DNA of 6,113 nucleotides from Burkholderiaceae bacterium (GCA_947461335.1 CANHLB010000115.1:1-6113), one strand, 5' to 3'. Positions 1-5,382 are shown, counted from the first letter of the stretch. The notes: generated by a model from the sequence alone, not told the origin. Numbers and translations: made by a program.

Positions 1-899
1 CCAATATAAAAGGGTCTATCTTTAGCTCTGCATTCATCAAACCAAGCTTCTACTTGTTTGACTAAGCCAATCTGAATTCGGTGCCATTCGGTTTCACTAA
101 AGAGATAGCCTGCTGCATCACCATTGGTATTGATCAGATCATCCCAGCCTAATAGCATTGCTGGAAAATGATAAGCCGCCCTACCAATCATGAAACCATC
201 AAAGTCATCCCAATGGCCAGCAATCTGTTCGTTCGTTTCTAAGCCACCATTGAGTAAGACTTTGAGATTCGGAAATTGCTTTTGTGCATCTAATCTTAGT
301 TTTGCAGCAACCTCATAACGCAGTGGTGGCTTACTACGGTTCTCTTTGGGAGAGAGCCCTTTGAGAACAGCATTACGCGCATGAATGGTCACTTGACTGG
401 CGCCCGCATCTGCAACAGCGAGAATGAAATCGAGCGCAAATTGATAATCTTTAGGAGAAGCTGCTGCATCCATGGAATCTAAGCCTAAACGATGCTTTAC
501 TGAGATCGGAATATCTACCGCAGCCTTCATTGCTTTAACGCAGTCTGCTACCAAATTAGGTTCAGCCATCAGGCAAGCACCAAAAGAGCCGCGCTGAACA
601 CGCTCAGATGGACAGCCGCAATTCAGATCTATTTCGTTATAGCCCCACTGCTGCGCTAACTCTGCTGATTTTGCTAGGTCGCTAGGCTCAGATCCGCCTA
701 ATTGCAGCACCACCGGATGTTGATCTTGGGAATAATCTAAGTGACGCGCTACATCACCATGCATGAGGGCGCCTGTAGTAACCATCTCAGTATAGAGAGT
801 CGCTTCTTCAGTGAGCGTACGATGAAAAGAGCGGCAATGGCGATCCGTCCACTCCATCATGGGGGCAACAGCAAGGCGTTTCTTTGGGGTATTGATCAT
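1..899 (-). CDS. dusA: tRNA-dihydrouridine(20/20a) synthase DusA, C-terminus cut by window edge
   Basis: FMN enzyme that reduces uridine to dihydrouridine at positions 20/20a of the tRNA D-loop using NADPH; cytoplasmic. The frame is open from ATG 899 to the window's left edge (299 complete codons). Family motifs in order: N-terminal FMN-barrel start VAPMMEWTDRHCR (11-23), TEMVTTGAL (37-45), catalytic-loop NCGCPSERVQRG (93-104) whose Cys96 is the expected proton donor, FGACLM (106-111), SVKHRLG (133-139) with Lys135, TIHARNA (171-177) with His174, and phosphate-binding NGG (217-219) and IGRAAY (238-243). The Arg-Gly-Ser-Phe-Gly-Ala-Cys-Leu-Met stretch and overall spacing point to the DusA subfamily rather than DusB or DusC. 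DusA is usually about 330-345 residues, so some 30-45 residues are missing beyond the edge. An in-frame TAG lies at 906-908, so ATG 899 is the first possible ATG; the SD is weak (AGAAG, close to the ATG). It lies downstream of the 988-1659 unit on the same strand but a hairpin separates them. Confidence 0.96.
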   Translation of the reverse strand, partial: MINTPKKRLAVAPMMEWTDRHCRSFHRTLTEEATLYTEMVTTGALMHGDVARHLDYSQDQHPVVLQLGGSEPSDLAKSAELAQQWGYNEIDLNCGCPSERVQRGSFGACLMAEPNLVADCVKAMKAAVDIPISVKHRLGLDSMDAAASPKDYQFALDFILAVADAGASQVTIHARNAVLKGLSPKENRSKPPLRYEVAAKLRLDAQKQFPNLKVLLNGGLETNEQIAGHWDDFDGFMIGRAAYHFPAMLLGWDDLINTNGDAAGYLFSETEWHRIQIGLVKQVEAWFDECRAKDRPFYI

Positions 900-935
900 G
901 GACTTCTATTCAATAGCAATTAAGCGCTATTTTAA

Positions 936-968
936 ATGCATCAGGGCAAGCAGTTTGCTCTGATGCAT
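936..968 (-). terminator. 14-bp hairpin, probable terminator of the upstream minus-strand unit
   Basis: Arms ATGCATCAGGGCAA (936-949) and TTGCTCTGATGCAT (955-968) pair over 14 positions, 13 Watson-Crick plus one G-T, around a 5-base loop. It lies 19 bases after the stop of the 88-residue gene and 36 bases before the dusA start. Read on the minus strand, the stem is followed by TTTAAAAT rather than a clean T-run, so it is an imperfect intrinsic terminator. It may instead protect a 3' end or let some transcripts continue into dusA. On the plus strand no T-run follows at all. The structure is certain from the sequence; the terminator role is inference. Confidence 0.6.
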
Positions 969-987
969 GTGGATCTATGATGGATGC

Positions 988-1254
988 TTACTTATGCAAC
1001 TTTGCCTCTAACTCTACGGCCAGATCAAGAGCGCCCATATAGCCAGACTTGATATGGGCCGGTAAATCAGGGTCGCCTACCATTGTTCCCAAGGTCTCCA
1101 CAAGACTATAGACGATTCCCTTTGCAGCACCAATCGCAATTGTCTTATTGGTTACTGCTTCATCAATGTGATTGACTGCATCTAAGAAATAGTCGTGTCC
1201 TGGTAGACCATCTGGCCCTAATTCTTCTCTAGCTTCTTTTGGTTCTTTAGACAT
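988..1254 (-). CDS. Hypothetical small acidic protein, 88 residues, second gene of the eRF1-like unit
   Basis: I do not recognise a family. It is a real gene by context: ATG 1254 is preceded at 7 bases by AAGGAA (1262-1267), it starts only 21 bases after the stop of the eRF1-like gene, and it is followed by a hairpin. The product is soluble, with no signal peptide, membrane segment or cysteine. It is acidic, with about 15 Asp/Glu against 8 Lys/Arg. A charged leader (1-14) and a Gly/Pro turn GPDGLPGHDY (13-22) precede a mostly helical body: roughly 22-35, 38-59 and 66-86, the middle helix rich in Gly/Ala/Ile/Val. A break DPDLP (61-65) divides the last two helices. This resembles a small helical-bundle partner protein. 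It is likely co-transcribed with, and may act with, the 127-residue upstream product. Function unknown. Confidence 0.85.
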   Translation of the reverse strand: MSKEPKEAREELGPDGLPGHDYFLDAVNHIDEAVTNKTIAIGAAKGIVYSLVETLGTMVGDPDLPAHIKSGYMGALDLAVELEAKLHK

Positions 1255-1275
1255 GCATTGGTTCCTTATTAGGCT

Positions 1276-1659
1276 TTAGAGCATCTGATCTACTTTATAG
1301 AAGAACTTACGAGCATACGCAAGAATTTCTTTATCAGAAGGATGATCTACGGTTTCAACGCCAACAATCTTTTCCGCTACTTTGGCGTCATGTTGATGAG
1401 CATGCTTAATTAATTCCAATTTTGCAGAACCCGGCCCAAGAATCAGGATTTCTTTGGACTCATTAACTGCCTGAATCACTGAATGAAGATACTTAGAGTC
1501 TAAAGCAATTCTGCCGCTACCAACTTCTCCACCCTTATGGTGCAAGTGAGCATGAGTCGATTTACTTCTAATGACCTCAGCTTCACTAGCATCCTCACTC
1601 AAAAACATCACATGGGCTTCTTGATGATCGATCCAAATAACGGCGTGATTTAATGACAT
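1276..1659 (-). CDS. eRF1/Pelota-like small protein ('translational machinery protein' family)
   Basis: A 127-residue soluble protein resembling the short beta-proteobacterial proteins annotated 'translational machinery protein', related to bacterial archaeo-eukaryotic release-factor-like and host-attachment domains. N-terminal strand AVIWIDHQEAHVMFL (6-20) matches the beginning of that fold. A His-rich segment THAHLHHKGGEVGSGR (35-50) carries His36, 38, 40 and 41 and may bind metal or RNA. ILILGPGSAKLELIKH (71-86) is the conserved core loop, and VETVDHPSDKEILAYARKFF (101-120) the conserved C-terminal signature. Its biochemical role is not established; a link to the ribosome is suggested by fold only. 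ATG 1659 has a good SD AGGAAG (1664-1669) four bases upstream, which fixes the start. It heads a two-gene unit with the 88-residue gene and diverges from the glutamate-synthase-like gene across a 139-bp region holding an FNR-type box placed for this gene. The family assignment is from recalled motif patterns. Confidence 0.82.
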   Translation of the reverse strand: MSLNHAVIWIDHQEAHVMFLSEDASEAEVIRSKSTHAHLHHKGGEVGSGRIALDSKYLHSVIQAVNESKEILILGPGSAKLELIKHAHQHDAKVAEKIVGVETVDHPSDKEILAYARKFFYKVDQML

Positions 1660-1701
1660 AGTTCTTCCTGTAGTTGATATGAGCAGCCTTTCAGGATACT
1701 C

Positions 1702-1707
1702 TTACTA
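1702..1707 (-). promoter_or_regulatory. Candidate -10 element of the eRF1-like unit
   Basis: Minus-strand TAGTAA. Its first base is 29.5 bp from the centre of the FNR-type box at 1730-1743, the class II FNR geometry (box centred at -41.5). This predicts transcription starting near 1695 with a 5' leader of about 36 bases carrying the AGGAAG ribosome site. The hexamer matches TATAAT at only three positions, as is common for activator-dependent promoters. Confidence 0.4.
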
Positions 1708-1729
1708 CTCAGAAATAGCGCTCTCATGC

Positions 1730-1743
1730 TTGATTTAGGTCAA
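1730..1743. promoter_or_regulatory. FNR/Anr-type regulator binding site
   Basis: TTGATTTAGGTCAA on the plus strand, TTGACCTAAATCAA on the minus strand. The FNR/Anr family consensus is TTGAY-N4-RTCAA and every defined position fits; against the strict E. coli FNR consensus TTGAT-N4-ATCAA there is one mismatch. It is in the only divergent intergenic region of the window, 71 bases from the eRF1-like start and 56 from the glutamate-synthase-like start. FNR-type proteins carry an oxygen-sensitive iron-sulphur cluster and activate genes when oxygen falls; related Dnr/Nnr proteins sense NO at nearly the same site, so the signal could be either. Confidence 0.72.
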
Positions 1744-1757
1744 TCTAACTAGGGTAG

Positions 1758-1786
1758 TAGTAAGTTCGTATACTAAGAACTTATTA
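1758..1786. promoter_or_regulatory. 10-bp inverted repeat over the plus-strand promoter, candidate operator
   Basis: TAGTAAGTTC (1758-1767) and GAACTTATTA (1777-1786) are complementary at 9 of 10 positions, the tenth being G-T, with a 9-base centre. The core TAAGTTC/GAACTTA is perfect. The centre contains TATACT (1769-1774), the best -10 hexamer for the gene starting at 1799, so a dimeric repressor here would cover the promoter. It could also fold as a hairpin, but most of it would be untranscribed if transcription begins near 1781. Confidence 0.45.
1769..1774 (+). promoter_or_regulatory. Candidate -10 element of the glutamate-synthase-like gene
   Basis: TATACT matches TATAAT at five of six positions. 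No recognisable -35 hexamer lies 16-18 bp upstream, which fits an activator-dependent promoter. The FNR-type box is 3 bp further upstream than ideal class II spacing. The predicted start near 1781 would give a short leader of about 18 bases with no good Shine-Dalgarno sequence. Confidence 0.4.
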
Positions 1787-1798
1787 TTTGGACTCTAT

Positions 1799-3436
1799 AT
1801 GGCTACATCCAGAAAACCCTTTCCGATTCGTTATATCCCCTTTGGCCTTTGCATTATTGGAGCCATAGTCAGTTTTGGTGCCCTGGAACTTCATCATCAA
1901 GTCATTTACGTTCTGATCTTATTTAGCGCTCTAACCCTAATAGGCTTCTATGATCTTTTTCAAACAAAGACCGCCATCTTACGGAACTACCCTGTCATTG
2001 GCCATCTGCGCTTTTTACTGGAATATATTCGCCCAGAAATTCGGCAGTACTTTATCGAGGGTGATAACGATGAAACCCCCTTTTCTAAGGAGCAACGAAC
2101 TTTAGTCTACTCACGTGCTAAAGCCGTCCCCGATCAAATCCCCTTTGGTACCAGCCTTGATGTCATGGCGCCAGGCTACCAATGGATTAATTCATCTTTA
2201 GCGCCTACACGTTTACCTAGCCATGACTTCCGCATTGAGATTGGCGGCAAGGATTGCACAAAAAAATACTCGGCTAGCATTTTTAATATTTCAGCAATGA
2301 GTTTTGGCTCCCTGAGTGCCAATGCCGTTATGGCTTTAAATCTGGGCGCTAAAAAAGGTGGATTTGCGCATGACACTGGAGAAGGTTCTATCTCCATTTA
2401 CCATCGCGTTCATGGCGGAGACCTCATTTGGGAAATTGGCTCAGGCTACTTTGGCTGCCGCAATTCAGATGGTAGCTTTAACAAAGAGAAGTATGCTGAA
2501 AATGCACTTGATCCTCAGGTCAAGATGGTGGAGATTAAGTTAAGCCAAGGCGCCAAGCCTGGTCATGGCGGAATTCTGCCGGGTTCTAAAGTTACTGTAG
2601 AAATTGCAGAAGCACGTGGCGTCAATGTAGGGGAGGCCTGCATCTCCCCGGCGTCTCATAGCGCATTCTCAACCCCACTAGAATTGATGTACTTCATTAA
2701 AGACTTGCGTGATCTCTCTGGCGGCAAACCAGTGGGCTTCAAACTTTGTATTGGCCATCCCTGGGAATGGTTCGGTATCGTCAAAGCCATGTTGGAGACC
2801 AATATCTATCCAGACTTCATTGTGGTGGATGGCTCAGAAGGCGGAACGGGTGCATCTCCTGTGGAATTTACCAACCACGTAGGTACACCGCTTCAAGAAG
2901 GGCTACGCCTAGTCCACAATACCTTAGTCGGCGTTAATTTACGCGATCACATTAAGATTGGTTGCGCTGGAAAAATTATTAGCGCTTTTGATATGGCGGT
3001 TGCCTTTGCTTTGGGGACTGATTGGTGTAACAGTGCACGTGGTTTCATGTTTTCTATCGGCTGCATTCAAGCTCAGGTCTGCAATACCGGGTTTTGTCCT
3101 ACTGGTGTCACCACCCAAGATCCCTTACGCCAAAAGGCTTTAGTAGTACCCAATAAGGCTGAGCGGGTTTATAACTTTCACAGAGAGACACTGAAAACCT
3201 TAAAGGAATTAGTAGAAGCAGCGGGTCTACATCATCCTGGCGAAATTGAGACACCCCATATTATTCGACGCATAAATAAGAATGAAGTACGACTACTCTC
3301 TTACCTGCTCCCAGAAATGCCTGCCGGTCTTCTACTCAAGGGTGAGCATATTGATCCATCACTCAATCTACCAAGAGTATTTGAGCTTTACTGGAATAAA
3401 GCGCAAGCCAAAAGCTTTGCAGCTTTAAAGGATTAA
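1799..3436 (+). CDS. Membrane-anchored FMN-binding glutamate synthase family protein
   Basis: A 545-residue protein built on the FMN/[3Fe-4S] synthase barrel of glutamate synthase large subunit (Glu_synthase domain), without the N-terminal glutaminase domain or the C-terminal GXGXG domain. Two hydrophobic helices at about 11-29 and 33-51 anchor it, with the barrel (about 100-480) probably cytoplasmic. Barrel motifs: FNISAMSFGSLS (162-173), GGFAHDTGEGSIS (187-199), IWEIGSGYFGCR (210-221), KLSQGAKPGHGGILPGSKV (247-265), PVGFKLCIG (311-319), VVDGSEGGTGASP (342-354), and a CX5CX4C cluster motif with Cys422, 428 and 433 followed by PTGVTTQDP. These correspond to the FMN site and the [3Fe-4S] ligands of GltB. 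No partner gltD-like reductase or glutaminase is nearby, so the donor and substrate are unknown; classical glutamate synthesis from glutamine cannot be assumed. ATG 1799 is chosen because it retains the hydrophobic N-terminus typical of this family; the ribosome site is weak. It ends 4 bases from the convergent pseudouridine synthase. Confidence 0.92.
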   Translation: MATSRKPFPIRYIPFGLCIIGAIVSFGALELHHQVIYVLILFSALTLIGFYDLFQTKTAILRNYPVIGHLRFLLEYIRPEIRQYFIEGDNDETPFSKEQRTLVYSRAKAVPDQIPFGTSLDVMAPGYQWINSSLAPTRLPSHDFRIEIGGKDCTKKYSASIFNISAMSFGSLSANAVMALNLGAKKGGFAHDTGEGSISIYHRVHGGDLIWEIGSGYFGCRNSDGSFNKEKYAENALDPQVKMVEIKLSQGAKPGHGGILPGSKVTVEIAEARGVNVGEACISPASHSAFSTPLELMYFIKDLRDLSGGKPVGFKLCIGHPWEWFGIVKAMLETNIYPDFIVVDGSEGGTGASPVEFTNHVGTPLQEGLRLVHNTLVGVNLRDHIKIGCAGKIISAFDMAVAFALGTDWCNSARGFMFSIGCIQAQVCNTGFCPTGVTTQDPLRQKALVVPNKAERVYNFHRETLKTLKELVEAAGLHHPGEIETPHIIRRINKNEVRLLSYLLPEMPAGLLLKGEHIDPSLNLPRVFELYWNKAQAKSFAALKD

Positions 3437-3440
3437 GAGC

Positions 3441-4337
3441 CTAGAGCTCTAAGATTCTCTTACTCACAAATACTCTTTGGGTATGGGTGATGGGGTCTCG
3501 GAAAGATAGCTCTTTTGCCAATAGCTGCAAGGGTTTTGAAAGATCCAATTCATACTCTTGATATGGCGTGAGAATTGGATAAATCTGATCATCCTTGATG
3601 GGAACCCCTAAAGCATTGAGGTGGCAACGCAATTGATGCTTCTTACCACTACCCGGCGTGAGTCGATATTTTGCCCAAGGCTTGTTTTCAGCAATGAACT
3701 CAATCAATGTATCGGTATTAGGCTCACCCTCCACTTCGATCATCTGCAAGAAATGCTCTGATTCCTCAATGCGACTGCGATAAGTCAGCGGCAGTTTTGT
3801 AATAAGTGCTTCAGAATACGGCGCTATGGCTTCGTAGATCTTGGTGACAACTCTGTCTCTAAAGAGATTCTGGTAAGAAGCCCTCTCCTCTGGCTGAATA
3901 GAAAAGACTACAAGCCCAGCAGTATCCCGATCAATACGATGAATTGGGCTCAAACTCTGAATACCTGTTTTTTTCTTTAAACGATTCAGTAAAGTTTGAT
4001 GCAAGTAAAGGCCACTTGGAGTGACTGGCAAGAAGTGAGGTTTATCTGCGACTAAGATATGTTCGTCTTGAAAGAGAATCTCTTCTTCAAATGGAATCTC
4101 TGGTTCGCGTGCCAGACGCCTAAAGTAAATAAGATGGGTATTGGGTAAATAGGCGCCAGTGGCCTTAAGCGCCTCCCCCTCATCATTCAGCACTAGACCT
4201 TGGGCAAAGCGATCTTCCCACTCCTTCACTTCAATATGAGGAAACTGAGCTATAAAGAATTGCAATAAATTTGGATGATACTGATCAGTAGGCAAATAGA
4301 CCCGCGATGCAGAGACTCCCTCAGAATTGACTTGCAT
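3441..4337 (-). CDS. RluA-family pseudouridine synthase
   Basis: Isomerises a uridine of rRNA or tRNA to pseudouridine; the exact target cannot be read from the sequence. Of 298 residues, about 13-75 form an S4-like RNA-binding lead domain (LLQFFIAQFPHIEVKEWEDR and the following loop) and about 82-290 the catalytic domain. Motifs: EILFQDEHILVADKPHFLPV (86-105), catalytic HRIDRDTAGLVVFS (133-146) with Asp136 the expected nucleophile, KIYEAIAP (166-173), and the C-terminal TPGSGKKHQLRCHLNALGVPI (227-247), where the usual TGR reads SGK, then DDQIYP (249-254). An in-frame stop at 4350-4352 leaves ATG 4337 as the first start; no good SD precedes it. TATATAG-like sequence at 4350-4357 on the minus strand could be a -10 giving an almost leaderless mRNA. 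Otherwise it is the second gene after scpB, 42 bases downstream. Its length is normal and it is intact. Confidence 0.92.
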   Translation of the reverse strand: MQVNSEGVSASRVYLPTDQYHPNLLQFFIAQFPHIEVKEWEDRFAQGLVLNDEGEALKATGAYLPNTHLIYFRRLAREPEIPFEEEILFQDEHILVADKPHFLPVTPSGLYLHQTLLNRLKKKTGIQSLSPIHRIDRDTAGLVVFSIQPEERASYQNLFRDRVVTKIYEAIAPYSEALITKLPLTYRSRIEESEHFLQMIEVEGEPNTDTLIEFIAENKPWAKYRLTPGSGKKHQLRCHLNALGVPIKDDQIYPILTPYQEYELDLSKPLQLLAKELSFRDPITHTQRVFVSKRILEL

Positions 4338-4379
4338 ACTAATAGTGCTCTATATACAGAAGCTTACTATTTTAAGGGA

Positions 4380-5168
4380 TTACTTAGCCTGACCAAATAC
4401 GGGCTCACGCCGCTCCAGGAAGGCAGTAATACCCTCGCGGTAATCGCTGCCCATATAAACATTTCTTCGCAAAGATTGCAGGTATTCGAAGACTGCTGGG
4501 TTCATTACTGCTGCATCCGATAAGGTCTGAGCCTGCGCTTTGAGTACTGAATTGGCTTGCGGCGATCTTTTGGAGATAGTTTTTGCCATCTGATAAGTCT
4601 TGGCTTCTAACTCGCTAGATACATAAAGATGATTAAGAATACCGATCTGAAGCGCCCTATCAGCACCAATGGGGTCAGCAGTTAAGAACATTTCTTTTAC
4701 GACGTTCAATGGCATTCTGGACATAAAATGCAAAATACCGCTGGCGGTATATGGAAGACCTAGCTTTGCTGGGGTAATTGCAAATGTAGAGTCATGATCT
4801 CCTATCGCAATATCACAGCTCATAATTAAATCGGTCGATGCGCCCCAAACTGAGCCATCTACCATGGCAATCACGGGAGCTCTAAAAGCTCGAATTGACT
4901 GTAAAAGAACCATCACAGGATCATCGGCAGGCAAAGGATCACGCTCTGATCTTGGCAACTCCATCACATCATGGCCTGCAGACCACACTGTATTCTTTTG
5001 ATCTGATCTGAGCACGAGAACACGCACATCCTCCTTACCAAATACTTCTAAGGCATGGTGCATTTCTTCAATCAAGGACTCACTTAAAGCATTACGTTTT
5101 GCATAATGATTAAAGCGAATAGTCGCAATTAAATCTGCCTGCTCTGTTTTAATATATTGATAGTTCAC
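4380..5168 (-). CDS. scpB: Methylmalonyl-CoA decarboxylase-like enoyl-CoA hydratase family protein (ScpB type)
   Basis: A 262-residue crotonase-fold enzyme that aligns, from memory, along its whole length with E. coli ScpB (261 residues), which decarboxylates methylmalonyl-CoA to propionyl-CoA. Shared signatures: start MNYQYI, SAGHDVMELP (63-72), RDPLPADDP (76-84), DGSVWGASTDLIMSCD (104-119), ITPAKLGLPY (131-140), KEMFLTADPI (158-167), GILNH (176-180) and the C-terminal LRRNVYMGSDYREGITAFLERREP (233-256 region). His66 and Tyr140, both implicated in ScpB catalysis, are conserved, as is Thr132. The oxyanion glycine at 110 of E. coli is alanine here; the contact is a backbone NH, so activity may survive. 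The start is GTG 5168: an in-frame TAA lies at 5190-5192 with no ATG between, and GTG reproduces the family N-terminus. Mutase and transferase partners (scpA, scpC) are absent from the window. A related 2-enoyl or malonyl-CoA substrate is possible. Confidence 0.86.
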   Translation of the reverse strand: MNYQYIKTEQADLIATIRFNHYAKRNALSESLIEEMHHALEVFGKEDVRVLVLRSDQKNTVWSAGHDVMELPRSERDPLPADDPVMVLLQSIRAFRAPVIAMVDGSVWGASTDLIMSCDIAIGDHDSTFAITPAKLGLPYTASGILHFMSRMPLNVVKEMFLTADPIGADRALQIGILNHLYVSSELEAKTYQMAKTISKRSPQANSVLKAQAQTLSDAAVMNPAVFEYLQSLRRNVYMGSDYREGITAFLERREPVFGQAK

Positions 5169-5188
5169 GGTTGTCTTGAATCTGTATT

Positions 5189-5216
5189 GTTATGCAGCAA
5201 CTAAAATATCTCTCAA
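5189..5216 (-). promoter_or_regulatory. Possible promoter of scpB
   Basis: On the minus strand TTGAGA (5211-5216) and CATAAC (5189-5194) are separated by 16 bp, matching TTGACA and TATAAT at four positions each. It would give a leader of about 14-15 bases before GTG 5168. The match is modest, and the long ordered region further upstream may hold the control sites. Confidence 0.3.
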
Positions 5217-5255
5217 CTACAACTTATTCCCTCTGAAAAACCTTCGATCAGCCAG

Positions 5256-5294
5256 ATGCCCTGATTTTGACAGGTTTTGCCCAATTTTGGGCAT
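5256..5294. promoter_or_regulatory. Phased TTTTG repeats and 16-bp palindrome, candidate regulatory region
   Basis: TTTTG occurs three times at exactly 10-bp intervals (5265-5269, 5275-5279, 5285-5289), one helical turn apart. The last copy is inside the palindrome TGCCCAA-TT-TTGGGCA (5278-5293). Two overlapping smaller palindromes share the region: CCTG/CAGG (5260-5263, 5271-5274), and ATGCCC/GGGCAT (5256-5261, 5289-5294), which competes for the same right arm. The region is about 90-125 bases upstream of the scpB start. Phased T-tracts can bend DNA, and 10-bp direct repeats are typical of OmpR/PhoB-type regulators; a palindrome suits a dimeric repressor. No regulator can be named. Confidence 0.5.
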
Positions 5295-5352
5295 GGTATA
5301 GCTTGGCGCACTAATCTTGGGCTCTCGCGGTACTTAAACAGCTAGTCAGAGA

Positions 5353-5382
5353 CTTACAGGCATGCAAGCGGTGCCTTACAGG
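5353..5382. repeat. 8-bp direct repeat with 22-bp period
   Basis: CTTACAGG occurs at 5353-5360 and 5375-5382, 22 bp (two helical turns) apart, and AGGCA/TGCCT (5358-5362, 5372-5376) can form a 5-bp stem between them. It lies just after the end of the ACR3 gene. It may be a weak transcript-end structure or a binding site; no T-run supports termination. Confidence 0.35.

Larger units (their letters stand above)
1701..1764. repeat. 9-bp inverted repeat flanking the FNR-type box
   Basis: CTTACTACT at 1701-1709 and its exact complement AGTAGTAAG at 1756-1764 lie on either side of the FNR-type box. The left copy contains the candidate minus-strand -10 and the right copy contains a TAGTAA facing the divergent gene. 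It may be two copies of one promoter or operator element in opposite orientation, or chance in a short AT-rich region. Confidence 0.45.

Noticed and set aside
741..923. Plus-strand frame of 60 codons
   Set aside because: It is antisense to the well-supported start of dusA and has no ribosome site or protein-like features.
2176..2397. Minus-strand frame of 73 codons inside the glutamate-synthase-like gene
   Set aside because: It is an antisense shadow of a conserved barrel region. The plus-strand frames of about 60 codons at 2358, 2746 and 2958 are out-of-frame shadows of the same gene.
3436..3450. AGAGC/GCTCT small palindrome between the convergent stop codons as a bidirectional terminator
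   Set aside because: The stem is only 5 bp and no T-run follows on either strand.
4341..4371. AATAGT/ACTATT inverted repeat between scpB and the pseudouridine synthase gene
   Set aside because: It is six AT-rich pairs around a 19-base loop, likely chance.
4275..4523. Plus-strand frame of 82 codons
   Set aside because: It is antisense to the pseudouridine synthase start and the scpB end, both of which have clear family motifs.
5267..5302. Perfect TTGACA (5267-5272) followed by TATAGC (5297-5302) on the plus strand
   Set aside because: The spacer is 24 bp, too long for a sigma-70 promoter, and no plus-strand gene follows; the TTGACA is part of the phased repeat.
5303..5322. TTGGCGCAC...CTTGGGC resembling a sigma-54 promoter
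   Set aside because: The GG and GC elements do not have the required 10-bp separation.
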